This document shows positions 51,901-62,098 of a DNA stretch of 64,000 nucleotides, piece by piece. The DNA comes from Craspedostauros australis (lineage: Eukaryota; Bacillariophyta; Bacillariophyceae; Mastogloiales; Achnanthaceae). Numbering within the stretch: the stretch's first letter is position 1; each line of letters starts with the position of its first letter. The stretch lies in assembly GCA_026770025.1 (NCBI GenBank), contig JAMXDE010000003.1, positions 3,534,001 through 3,598,000 on the forward strand, written 5' to 3'. A program made the translations under genes and the position numbers. The notes under the pieces were generated by a model. The model saw only the letters and a list, made by a program, of their open reading frames with translations, was not told the DNA's origin and ran no database searches.

Positions 51901-53341
51901 CGGATAGCCTCCTCTGACGCAGAAAGGAACGGCACCTCACGAACAGCATCGCGAGAAGTCGCTGTGAAGCCAACGACCAACCGAGGTCATCAATCAATTC
52001 ATCCATAGCTGCCCGTACGGATACCGGCATGGCACGATCACGAATACTCTACGAGTATAGCATCACCCGTCAGCTCGTCCCTCCATCCAACAGTGTGTTG
52101 ATCCATCACGACGGATGAGAACGTGCGCCACGTGATGGCTTCATCGGGATGTCCACCGATGCCAATGCCACCACGATTTGATCTCGGTTCCACGATTCCG
52201 AAATTGCACGAACTGCAATACTGTGTCTATGTTTGATGTGGTAGACGTCGATCGAAGAAGTCGCTGATGGCGGACATGACCGTTGAGAAATAACCGTCAA
52301 ACAACCTCCACAGAAACTTGAGGACGAGTGGTTGACACGCTCAACAATCAACATCACTCCGCCGGCCCCTCACTCATCACACACGCACACACACAACACG
52401 ACGACAGACCAACAACACCATTCTCGCAAAACACTGTGGACCAGGGGCGACACAAGCAAGAGAGAGGACAAAGACGACGAGGAAGAGAAGGGAACGCAAC
52501 TGGAACGAGGGCAACTCCACCCAACGGAAGGCCACCAACATCGTTTCTCCATCAGCATACACACACACACACGAGCGAAGTAACATCTGCCACCACATCC
52601 AACAGTGAGCATCGAACAGTGAGCAACGAGCATTGGCCGTCTTCCGCAACCCTTGCCCTCTCAACCATCACACTTCATAGAATCTAGATCGATCGTCTTC
52701 TGTAATCAGTGAAGCCCAAATTCTGCATTGTATTGCATCGCATCGCATCGCCTGACTCGTACACTGCGGTGATAGGTTGGCGCGAAAGAACGGAGGTCTG
52801 TGACATCTTCGGTGTCCTTTTCGGCGTACTTTTCGGCGGTCTGCAAGGATCCTTTCTCTCGTTGGGCATCGCACTGCAAAGTCATATTATATTGTGTAAC
52901 AGGCCGTACCGAAGCATCTCTAGCTCCTCTTTCTCACTCAAAGCAGCACCAGGAACAGCCACGACGACGACGTCGACAGCATCTCGGATCCGAGGTGACG
53001 GAGCCTGTCATTCTGAGACGACATTGTTGTTGTCAGCAGCAGCATTACCAACAGCATTACCAACAGCAGTAGCATCACACGACTATCCATCTGCTTCTAC
53101 ACATACCAATACTGGTGGTCCACACTTCTCGGTTGACTCTGAGGCAAACGAATATCAAAGCAGCAACAGCCACCACAACCACCGGCGGCATCAACACCAG
53201 CAGCAAGGCCAGCAGCAACACCCTCGCTCACAATTCGAAGGTGGAAGAAATACAGCTAGACAGAGTGCGCTCGTTGTATCCAACAAAGACGCAACGCCAT
53301 CTTCCTCCTCCTCAATAACAACAACAACAACAACCAGCAAC
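48996..53341. other. Gene-poor 4.3-kb region
   Basis: No frame with a domain or clear signal. It contains a perfect inverted repeat at 49373-49394, a GA run at 50640-50657 and GATCTGAT-type repeats near 51240-51300. From 52709 to 53341 a frame is open into the next gene but has no ATG and is low complexity, so I read it as 5' UTR. Confidence 0.5.
49373..49394. repeat. 22-bp perfect palindrome
   Basis: CTCTGTCTCTCGAGAGACAG plus AG forms a perfect inverted repeat centred on CTCGAG, with weaker pairing beyond. It could extrude as a cruciform or fold in RNA. No gene is attached. Confidence 0.8.
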
Positions 53342-55591
53342 ATGGGACGCGGTGAACACTATGGCGATGAAGGCCTCTGGAGCAACACGTGGCGCGAGAT
53401 GCGCCACAACCCCTGCATGATGTCGCCCCTCTCGGCGCTCATGATTATTTTCATCGGGCTCGTCATGTTTGTGACGCTCCTGCTGCAGGCCCCAGTCTTC
53501 CTGCTTGGCTTCCTCACGACGCCGATCCTCACCAGATCGGCATGGTTCATCGAATTCCTCTACCCATGGAACATCGCCGGGTGGGCGCACTTCTTTCTCA
53601 TCAAGAAGACATCCAAATCCCGCCACCGCGACGACGACAAGAACCGCGGCTTCCATTGCCGTGCCGTGGAGCAAAAGATCGAGGTCATCAAGGATCGCGT
53701 CTACATCCATCCCATCCCGCAGCATCTCGACAACGTGGGATACCTCGTGCTTTGTCTGCCAGGCCGCAGGAACGACCGCAGGAAGTCGGAGAACGGCGAC
53801 GCCGGTGACCCCATCGTCGCCCTCATGGTGGACTGCGGTGACGCCGAGGAAACCAACCGCGCCATAGAGCTGGTGCAGAAGTACCACTACCCCAACAAAC
53901 CGTTCCAGCTGCAGGCCATCTGCAGCACGCACAAGCACCATGATCACACGGGCGGCAACCGTCAGATGCTCAGAATTCATTCGGATCACTTGAATGCCAT
54001 CTACGGCGGTGAGGTGGAACGCGTGCCGTACTGCACTCACCCGGTCGTCAACGGTGACCTGCTGGAGATGCCAAAATCAGGCGGCAACGACATGGGCAGG
54101 TACGTGGAGATTGAGGTCGCCGCAGTGCCGGCCCACACGCGCGGCAGCGTCGTCTACATCCTCAGGACCAAGCAGCAAAGCAACGCCAACACTTACGTGC
54201 AGGCGCAATCCACCGTGGAGTACATGTTCACCGGGGACACCATGTTCAGCGGCGGCGGCGGCGTTCCCTTCGAGTCCGATCTGGGATCCGATTCCGATTC
54301 CAAACTGAGCAAGAGCAACGGCAACACCATGTTTAGGGCAAGTTTGGGTCCGTACGCCATCGAACGCTGTTTCGCGGAGCTTCTGGTGCGGGCGTTGCCC
54401 AACGCGGGGCCTGGCGAAGACGTCGGGGAGCGCATCATGGTGCTGCCAGGCCACGAGTACTCCGCCGAACTGCTCACGAGACAATTCCATGCCAACATGA
54501 TGGACTCGTGCAAATGGAAGAACTTTCCACCGCGCGAATTCTTCGAAACAGTCTCGCAGATGTACGTGGCGTTGCATCGCCAGTCCCTGCCACACAACAG
54601 CGGCAAGCTCCTCGCAATCCCAACCCCCCTGAGGAAGGAGCTCTGCATCAGCCCGCACTTCCGATCCATGAAACGCAACGCAGAACTTGTCGTTCGCGCT
54701 GTCGTGTTCTGGCATTCCAACTTCTGCAAGGACCCTCTGACGGACGCGGAACGGAAACGATTCCGCAAAATGAAGACGAACCAACGAGCATCGATGGATG
54801 ACGAGGATGATGAGTACGAAAAGGAAGGCAAGACGCCCTCCAAGGCAAGACGTTGGGTCGTCGACAGCAACGACATCAGCCGTGACGTCTTCACCACCGT
54901 GTATTCCGCCGATCTCGAAGACGTCATCAAAGGCCTCGCGTCCGGTGGCATGCGCCGTGGAGATGCGGCACAACGCCTTCTCGAATTACAGGCCAAGCTC
55001 GCCACTCCCGTCATCAACCGCAGACCCATCCCGGGGTACTTGCCGTCGGACAAGAATATCTTCAAGGGCGTGGCGGCGTTGGCGTTGCTGGGTGCCCTGC
55101 CCTGCGCAATGACGCTGTCGGACAGCAGGGTGATGAAATTGCAACCTCCCATCGACTCCAATAGCGACCGCATCAAGATCAGCAAGCAGCGGTTGATTCT
55201 CATCCTGGATCGTCTCGGCGCATTCGAGACGGAAGACGAAGGTCCCGAAGTCATTGCCATGATCGACAGGCTGTGGAATGAATCGAGGTTCTACGCGTTC
55301 GGCGGCGATGGCAAAAGCACCGACCTGGAAGCACCGCACGTCGATGAGCTGGAGCTGGGCGTCCTCAAGTGGATGATATACGGCATACCCTCCAACCAAC
55401 CGTCCTGGTTCTCATGCTTCTGCATGCCATGCTCCGGAGGCCCGCCGCGCAGATCGTATCCCGAGCACCCGGCCAAGGAGATGCAAAAACGCGCAGGTGA
55501 TCTCGTCGCGCACGATGTCTTGACTTGCTACCTGTGTCGCAACGCAACCGGATGTCCCGATGCCCCTGGCAAGTCGAAAGCCTCCAAGTAG
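53342..55591 (+). CDS. Membrane-anchored glyoxalase-II-like metallo-beta-lactamase-fold hydrolase
   Basis: 749 residues from ATG 53342. Two hydrophobic segments near residues 28-65 anchor the N-terminus. The hydrolase domain (about 105-385) has the metal motif THKHHDH (H197, H199, D201, H202). It also has AVPAHTRGSVVY (H265), FTGDTMFSGGGG (D299) and LPGHEYSAELL (H371), in the order and spacing of hydroxyacylglutathione hydrolase (glyoxalase II). The metal ligands are all present. About 360 further residues with an acidic insert and a Cys-rich end (FSCFCMPCSGG, CYLCRNATGCP) are not part of the usual 260-residue enzyme. The substrate is probably a thioester, perhaps lactoylglutathione, but the anchor and extension leave this open. 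Confidence 0.82.
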   Translation: MGRGEHYGDEGLWSNTWREMRHNPCMMSPLSALMIIFIGLVMFVTLLLQAPVFLLGFLTTPILTRSAWFIEFLYPWNIAGWAHFFLIKKTSKSRHRDDDKNRGFHCRAVEQKIEVIKDRVYIHPIPQHLDNVGYLVLCLPGRRNDRRKSENGDAGDPIVALMVDCGDAEETNRAIELVQKYHYPNKPFQLQAICSTHKHHDHTGGNRQMLRIHSDHLNAIYGGEVERVPYCTHPVVNGDLLEMPKSGGNDMGRYVEIEVAAVPAHTRGSVVYILRTKQQSNANTYVQAQSTVEYMFTGDTMFSGGGGVPFESDLGSDSDSKLSKSNGNTMFRASLGPYAIERCFAELLVRALPNAGPGEDVGERIMVLPGHEYSAELLTRQFHANMMDSCKWKNFPPREFFETVSQMYVALHRQSLPHNSGKLLAIPTPLRKELCISPHFRSMKRNAELVVRAVVFWHSNFCKDPLTDAERKRFRKMKTNQRASMDDEDDEYEKEGKTPSKARRWVVDSNDISRDVFTTVYSADLEDVIKGLASGGMRRGDAAQRLLELQAKLATPVINRRPIPGYLPSDKNIFKGVAALALLGALPCAMTLSDSRVMKLQPPIDSNSDRIKISKQRLILILDRLGAFETEDEGPEVIAMIDRLWNESRFYAFGGDGKSTDLEAPHVDELELGVLKWMIYGIPSNQPSWFSCFCMPCSGGPPRRSYPEHPAKEMQKRAGDLVAHDVLTCYLCRNATGCPDAPGKSKASK

Positions 55592-56174
55592 GAGGAGAAC
55601 TGATAAAACAGAACAAACCACAGCATGACATGGCACGGCACGGCACACAACGACTTGGTTGCATGCGGCAAGGATTATGCTCATATAATACATTGGAAGA
55701 AACATTCACAGAATAGATAGCGAGATATTGCTTGCTTCAGCAGGATTCCCACACACGAACAGGAGAGGCAGCAGGGTATACATACTTACCATACTCTCTA
55801 CTCGTACGACTACAGCAGAAGCACTATCGTAACAACTAAAGCAAAAATAGACGAAGTCCTTTGCCGGGATGTGCATGTCACGTTGGTGGATGTGTCCACA
55901 TGGCATTGGTACGAATACGACTTACACGTACGAGCACGCATACGAGTAGATTGTGCGGCTGCCGAAGTACGAAATCTTTGGCGCCTTGTCGGCCACAACA
56001 AGATTCATTTTGGCGCCATAATTCACTCCGACTTGTGCAAGAATACCGACATTCCGAAGTGTAATTGCATCCGTACCCGTTGGTTTTCGTGCCATACTCG
56101 TACAATACATATTATATGATATTATAGAATACTATCGTACTCCATCGCATCCAACACAACAACTTAACATCACA
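55592..56174. promoter_or_regulatory. Intergenic, rich in TACTCGTA motifs
   Basis: Between two plus-strand genes. Three copies of TACTCGTA or its complement lie at 55799-55806, 55941-55948 and 56095-56102, the last 73 bases before the next start codon. AT-rich TATATGATATTATAG follows at about 56111-56125. Confidence 0.4.
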
Positions 56175-57379
56175 ATGCGTTCCTTCAACCTCGACTTCAA
56201 CACCATCCTCATTCTTGGCCTCGCCAACGCCATGCTCTGCCATGGATTCGCAGTGAAGAGCACGTCGTCGCTATCGCATCAATCACCAACAGCGCTGTGT
56301 GCGGCGCCACCCTCCGACCTGGAACATATCCTCGCCGTCGCCGTCGACGCGTCCAAGCAGGCTGGGCAGATCATCTTGGGAAATGCGGGTGGCGCCGATG
56401 TTAGCAAAAGCAAGGCCAACAGCCGTGATCTCCTCACTCTCATCGACCCATTGTGCGAAAAGGTAAGAGCTCTGTGTTGATTGCATTGTAAACAAGGAAA
56501 AACACGGCGATTTCAATTATTGTGGCAAAGATGTTGGGATACTAGTACTCGTAGTAGTACGTGCATTGCACTCAACGTATTATATATGATGTGGCATGCC
56601 TCTCAATGCGGCGTGCTGACCATACTTCATCATGAACAATCCCTGCCCCTCCACTCCATTGTCGAACATACGTATCCGAATCTCAACAACCGCAGACCAT
56701 CAAGGAGACGGTCCTCGCTTCCTTTCCTGATCATGCCTTCTTGGGAGAAGAGGACGTGCCTCCGGGCAAGGATGCCAGCGCGGCTGCCTTGGCAAGCAAG
56801 CTCGACAATGCCAAAGATCAGTGGTTGTGGATCGTGGATCCCATTGACGGTACCACCAACTTTGTGCACGGCATGCCACTGTCCATGCCCAGCATCGCGG
56901 CAACGTACAACGGCGAGGTCATGGTGGGCGTGATTTACGATCCCCACCACGACGAATTGTACACGGCCACGAAAGGCGGAGGTGCCCGCATGAATGGCGA
57001 GACCATCACGGTGGGCGAACAATCGGAGCTGGGCGATGCCGTCATCGCCATGGGCAGTCCGCCGGCGGAAGAGAGCATGGAGATGAGCCTGCGCGGTGTC
57101 AAGGCGTTGATGCCGAAGGTCCGGACCATCCGCATGATCGGCAGCGCCGCCATCATGCTTGCCTGGGTCGCCAATGGACGGCTTACGTGTTACTGGGAGT
57201 ATGATCTGAGTTCGTGGGATGTCGCGGCAGGCGCCCTGTTGGTACAGGAGGCGGGCGGCCGATTCACGGATCTGGAAGGCACTGATTTCTCCTTGCAGAA
57301 TCGCAAGATCTGTGCGAGCAATGGCAAAGTCCACGAGGCTGTCCTGGACGTGTTGAACAACGAAGCAGGCGTGGTGTGA
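56175..57379 (+). CDS. Inositol-monophosphatase-family phosphatase, probably secretory/plastid-targeted (2 exons)
   Basis: Exons 56175-56462 and 56696-57379, phase 0 (GTAAGA...CCGCAG), 323 residues. The magnesium site motifs are visible: GEED (113-116), DPIDGTTNF (D144, D147) and WDVAAGA (W270, D271), as in inositol and related sugar-phosphate phosphatases. An N-terminal signal peptide ([15 protein letters not shown]) followed by FAVKSTSS resembles a heterokont plastid presequence with Gly-Phe at the junction. The substrate could be inositol phosphate, galactose-1-phosphate, histidinol phosphate or PAP; the sequence does not decide. It converges with the gene at 57579-59337. Confidence 0.88.
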
Positions 57380-57578
57380 AGCGACGCAAGAAAGCAAACA
57401 AGCAAAGGGCGCGAAAGAGATACTCCGACATAGAATAGTTCTATTCGGTGCGGCATACCAGATAGGAGCATAGTAACAATACGTGGTTGCTAGTTGGTAT
57501 TGCTTGTTTCTCAACCACCAGCATGCGGCATGGTTTCACTCCAATCACCAACAAGCGACCTACGAGTATTCGGTCATT

Positions 57579-59337
57579 CTATTCCTCTTCCTCGTCATCG
57601 CTTGCCTCTTCGTCATCGTCGCTGGCCTCGTCGTCGTCGTAATCGTCGTCGTCATCACCATCATCATCATCATCCCCCTCTTCGTCTTCAACTGCTGCTT
57701 CCTCCACTTTTGTCGCAGCCGGCGATTCGTCAGTTTGTGCCGCGGCAACGCCTGTGGCTTCATTCGCCTCAGCGTCGGGTGGTGTTGGCAATTCCATGGC
57801 AGGCCTGGCCTTGAAGGGACGCTCGAGATTGCGTCCCAAGATGTAGACCTGGAACAATGGGTGGTAGACCAAATTCAACACGCCGGTGCAGGTTTGTATC
57901 AGCAGAGGCTGCACCTGCCCCATCTTGAAATGTAGCATCCACATGAAGAGCATGTTGAATATGACGCCGCCCTGCATGCTGTTCGCCTGCTTACGATCAT
58001 ACTCCATGATGGTGGATTGGGAAGAGAGGAATGACGATGCCAGATTCTTGATCATCCCGTTGGCCATGGTGCTGGATGACGCCTCGTTCTTTTCCAGCTG
58101 CGATTTCAACACGGTCGAGAGCGGGTTGCTCAATTCGATCGGCGTTCTGTCGTTGTTGATCTTCGCCATAACTCGCACGTATATTATGAAGAGCTGCTGC
58201 AGCACGAGGTGTGCAATGTATGCAAACCTGTTGTCGTTTCAGTACGCATCAGGAGAATGGGGAATGTCAGCATTTGAACGTGGCTTGGAATGGTATCGCA
58301 TGGTGTGGCGTGGCATGGAAAAAGAGGATCCAGCGCTGTTGCAAATCAAACGAAAAAACAACGACAACAACAACAACCGCCGACTGCCAACTCACAGCTG
58401 CAGCTTGGTGTTGCAATTGCAATTGCATTTCTCATGCTCTCTTTCTCGTTGACCAATTGACTCACCTCATGATTCTGACCACCGTTGGGTTGAAGAGGTC
58501 AATCTTGTTGGCAAGCATCATAGCTCCCACAGTCGTGTATATTGCCATGATGGGTGACTGGAAGTAGGGATCGACGTAGTCCTGAGACTTTTTCTTGATG
58601 CTGGAGACGAGGGATTCATCCGTTGCCTCTTCTTCTTCCTCCTCCTCTTCGACGTCATATTCTTCCTCCTCAACATCGTACTCGTCTTCTTCTTCTTCTT
58701 CTTCTTCCACATCAGTGTCATATTCCTCGTCGTATTCGTCCTCCTCTTCGACATCACCAGCTTCGTCAGGTTCCTCTTCTTCGTCGAGATCTTCTATCTC
58801 CTCATCCTGCGGATCAATGCAATGCAGACGAAAAACAAACACGTGATGAAAGTAATGTGGTGAATTGAGGAATCCATCATGCAGACAAAATGTGAGACTT
58901 GATTTCATTCCATTCCGTGGAGTGCAACGCGATAGCAAGCGAGGCAATGCAACGTCATGCAATGCTATGAATTGAGAAAGAAAAGATGGATCAGACGCTG
59001 TTCCAGCCGACAATCATTTGGCATTCACTTCCTTCCATTCACCCCTTCGAATCTTCACAAGTGCCACTCTTTCCAGCATCCTCACCTCGGTGATGTCTTC
59101 CTCTTGTTGCTTGGCGCCACCTCTGGGAATCGCAAATGCGATGGAGTCTTCCAACGCAAATGCAACATCACGTTTCCTCCTCTGCAGCGATGCAGTTGCT
59201 GGTGCTGCTGAGGATGATACAGCCGATGGCCTGCGCAGTGCCTCCGATGTCGGAATATTTGCCGCAGCGATCACCAACGCGATGATGCAGCAACGGCCAA
59301 CGGACAACGCCGCACTTGGGGATCGGGACGCCATCAT
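57579..59337 (-). CDS. Secretory/plastid protein with acidic stretch and conserved C-terminal domain (3 exons)
   Basis: Exons 59086-59337, 58466-58806 and 57579-58146 give 386 residues. Junctions are phase 0 and phase 2 and keep the frame; the last acceptor (GACAG) is inferred from phase. The N-terminus is a signal peptide (CCIIALVIAAANIPTSEA) followed by a linker containing AIPRGG. Exon 2 begins with about 60 residues of Asp/Glu/Tyr repeats. Then SQDYVDPYFQSPIMAIYTTVGAMMLANKI joins to TPIELSNPLSTVL. A hydrophobic part (VIFNMLFMWMLHFKMGQVQPLLI, YHPLFQVYILGRNLERPF) may be a membrane helix region. The C-terminus is again acidic. I do not recognise the family. An organellar or endomembrane location is likely. 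Confidence 0.72.
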
Positions 59338-59874
59338 CTTGCTCTTCGCCCTTGTTCGAACCTCTTCTCTTTCGTCTCGTCTTCGCTCTTGACTTCACGT
59401 CTCGGTATCAGTCTCCGTATCCGCACTTGCAAGATGGCACGAGTATGGTGGCTCGTCCCGATACTCTGTCGGCTATCTTGTGTGTGGATGCCGATTTGGG
59501 TGGTTGGTGGCGAACACAAGCGGAAAAACAAGAGAAAAGAGGAAACATGGCGATTTGCATCCGAGACATCGTTTGTGCCGATGTTTGGATTCGAAATCCA
59601 CACAACCAATCACTGTTTCCACGTGGCGAGAGCGGCGTAGATCGTATTGGCAGAGTAGAACTGTTTGACGAAGATTCCATCACGCGACTCACATGATCGC
59701 TTTGACGATTGTGTTTGATGGTATCATTCGGGATTGAACATGTGGTACCGACTGTGTAAGTTACGGTAAACATATTATTTCACTCGATTTGACATACAAG
59801 AACCGATTCGCTGCTTCAACGTGTTTTCGTGGTTGACAACATCACACACACATCACAACGTGTAGGAGAATGTC
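59338..59874. other. Intergenic between the acidic protein gene and the small LTR element
   Basis: About 540 bases with no supported gene; ends at the 5-bp target duplication GCAAC (59875-59879). Confidence 0.5.
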
Positions 59875-59879
59875 GCAAC

Positions 59880-60151
59880 TATTGGAGCCACGACCGCACG
59901 AGCCGGAGACATGGAGCTACGATCGCATGAATCGGAAACACAAAAGATACGACGACCACACAGCAGCGATCAAGACGCAACAGCAGAGAGAAATGAGAAG
60001 GCAAACATCGAAATACGTGCACGAACGCTGATGGAACAGAACAAAGCGAAACACAACAAAAGTAGCAAGGTATGCCTCATATTCCCTACACAACACAGTT
60101 AGCACACACACTGATCATCCACAGTCGTTACCATCAGCCCAGATTCCAATA
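59880..60151 (+). repeat. 5' LTR of the small element
   Basis: 272 bp, identical to 61644-61915. It contains a 64-codon reading frame from ATG 59911 and a GT...AG pair (donor after AAG near 60069, acceptor ATCCACAG near 60124) that looks like a 55-base intron. Confidence 0.88.
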
Positions 60152-60159
60152 GTTTATCA
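60152..60159 (+). other. Candidate primer binding site of the small element
   Basis: GTTTATCA begins exactly at the LTR boundary, the same eight bases found at the matching position in the Copia element. Confidence 0.5.
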
Positions 60160-60358
60160 GGACCTTCGACTCACTGATCGTTCCCGGACGCTTGCTGTTG
60201 CCGTTGCCGCCGCCGTCGCCGTTCGCCGTTTGATTGAGGCATTGAGGCATTTTGGGGCAGTTTGGTTTTGAGGCACTTCTTCGCGCGGAGGATTCGACTG
60301 TTGGGGGGGATACCTGGCGCTATCTCGAACTGAGACTGCTACGCACTGCGCTTGCATC

Positions 60359-61621
60359 ATGATGGCTCGCTCTGTTGAGGGGATTGTCACCACATCCGGT
60401 TTCCGGATGCCCCGCGAGCCGCCTGACAAGACAAAGCAAACCGTCGAATTCCTCCGCACCGTCCTCGGGTTTTCCGAACCCTTCATCTACCTCGCCCCGA
60501 TGTTTGAGACCAAGCAAGCACGCGATGGCCTGGATATCAAACGCGTCCTCCGGAGGGTGGGATTCCTCTCACGTCTACAGACTGGATCTATATTGATCCA
60601 CCTGCGATGCCCCGCCACAACCTGCTCGCTTATCCCAGACTTGATTGCGCTCCATCGCTTTCGCGCGTACATCGAGAAGGATTTGGAGACCATCGCTCCA
60701 AATCAAGTTCTTGAACCAGATCCTGACGACATAACCAAGGATGCATATGCAGCTTTTTGTGACACAGTGCTGTCCCCAATACAGGACATCACCAAGGCAG
60801 TCATCTCACACGACAAGCACGCACAGAAGAACTCTGCGACATGGTTCGGTATCCCTGAACTCACTCCGACCGCATGGCTCAAGTGCATGAAAGGGGGTTA
60901 TGACAGTAACTTCCCGCCAGAAATATATGGCGACTTGGCCACTTTGCCATCACCTCCAGCCATCAACATCATGACACCATGTACTTCCGGCGCTCCACCT
61001 CCGCAGCCATTCCCCATGCGGACAGCAATCAAGCCATTCGCAACCAAAACCAGTGACCCACACAGAGCTGCGTATCGTGTTCCCTTGCGACCCCCAGCAC
61101 CTGTTCCAGATACAACCGGACATGACGTTCCTTCCAGTGACAATGTCCGATCACCACCGACCGTACTGCCTGTCCTCGCTCCTGTTCGTACTCCAGGTCC
61201 TGGTCCGCCTCCTTCTGTCCAGGGGCGCCACATCCAGCCCAGCCGTCCGTCTGTGATAAAGGGGCGCCAATCATCTCATCTTTGGTCGACCCTGACACAT
61301 CGCTGCGGATCTTGGGTGAAACATGCTCATCACGCAACTCCCATCCTTCGCATGCCACCAGATATCCCTGTTGCTGCACTGCGGCCGGAACCAAAGCCAC
61401 CACCACCACATTGGCTCAAAGCAGACACACTGACCAAATCGCTCAGCAGATCCGTATTCATGGGGCTGAGACAGCTGTCTCTTTTCTGCATCCATCCCCA
61501 TCTGATCGAAGCCAAAACCTACTGTCCGGACGATCCACAACCAGCTGAGCCTACTACCCATGCTGAAAGAAGCACACGTGAGTTGCCCTGTGTCTGGATT
61601 ACAACCTCACGTGCCCATTGA
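60359..61621 (+). CDS. Gag-like ORF of the small LTR element
   Basis: 420 residues from ATG 60359 (a second ATG follows at once). The N-terminal half is helical and charged (around MFETKQARDGLDIKRVL, RAYIEKDLETI, PIQDITKAV). The C-terminal half is rich in Pro (PPLRPPAPVPDTT-like, PEPKPPPPHW) and His. There is no zinc knuckle and no similarity to the Copia Gag that I can see by eye. Position between primer site and polypurine tract argues for a capsid role. It is intact. A captured host fragment is the alternative. Confidence 0.6.
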   Translation: MMARSVEGIVTTSGFRMPREPPDKTKQTVEFLRTVLGFSEPFIYLAPMFETKQARDGLDIKRVLRRVGFLSRLQTGSILIHLRCPATTCSLIPDLIALHRFRAYIEKDLETIAPNQVLEPDPDDITKDAYAAFCDTVLSPIQDITKAVISHDKHAQKNSATWFGIPELTPTAWLKCMKGGYDSNFPPEIYGDLATLPSPPAINIMTPCTSGAPPPQPFPMRTAIKPFATKTSDPHRAAYRVPLRPPAPVPDTTGHDVPSSDNVRSPPTVLPVLAPVRTPGPGPPPSVQGRHIQPSRPSVIKGRQSSHLWSTLTHRCGSWVKHAHHATPILRMPPDIPVAALRPEPKPPPPHWLKADTLTKSLSRSVFMGLRQLSLFCIHPHLIEAKTYCPDDPQPAEPTTHAERSTRELPCVWITTSRAH

Positions 61622-61643
61622 CAAGTGAGGTTATAAAGGGGCG

Positions 61644-61915
61644 TATTGGAGCCACGACCGCACGAGCCGGAGACATGGAGCTACGATCGCATGAATCGGA
61701 AACACAAAAGATACGACGACCACACAGCAGCGATCAAGACGCAACAGCAGAGAGAAATGAGAAGGCAAACATCGAAATACGTGCACGAACGCTGATGGAA
61801 CAGAACAAAGCGAAACACAACAAAAGTAGCAAGGTATGCCTCATATTCCCTACACAACACAGTTAGCACACACACTGATCATCCACAGTCGTTACCATCA
61901 GCCCAGATTCCAATA
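61644..61915 (+). repeat. 3' LTR of the small element
   Basis: Identical to the 5' LTR and ending 183 bases before the YebC start codon, so it can act as a promoter or splice donor for that gene. Confidence 0.88.
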
Positions 61916-62098
61916 GCAACTTCACCCACAACTGCGACTGCCATCACAACGAACACCAACACCTCCAGGCCCAAGAACCGTCCTCCTCCTGCCGCCGTTC
62001 TGCAAGTACAGGATCCATCGCAAAACCAAACCACAGTAGGACCAACACAGCCGCAGCAGCACAACAATCCGATCGTCCCTTCCCTGCATCCGACAAAC

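Larger units (their letters stand above)
59880..61915 (+). mobile_element. Small non-autonomous LTR retroelement with one gag-like ORF (TR-GAG type)
   Basis: 2,036 bp: identical 272-bp LTRs (59880-60151 and 61644-61915), a candidate primer site directly after the 5' LTR, one long ORF, and a polypurine tract (AAAGGGG, 61635-61641) three bases before the 3' LTR. The LTR ends are a 6-bp inverted repeat, TATTGG...CCAATA. A perfect 5-bp target duplication GCAAC flanks the element (59875-59879, 61916-61920). No protease, integrase, reverse transcriptase or RNase H is present, so it must be mobilised by another element. Identical LTRs point to a recent insertion. Known plant non-autonomous elements with gag only have the same layout. 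Confidence 0.85.

Noticed and set aside
52709-53341. Upstream extension of the glyoxalase-like gene by 211 codons
   Set aside because: The frame is open but contains no ATG and is Ser/Thr/His/Gln low complexity; treated as 5' UTR.
59880-61915. Simple segmental duplication as the cause of the 272-bp direct repeats
   Set aside because: The inverted terminal hexamers, 5-bp target duplication, polypurine tract and primer-like site fit an LTR element much better.
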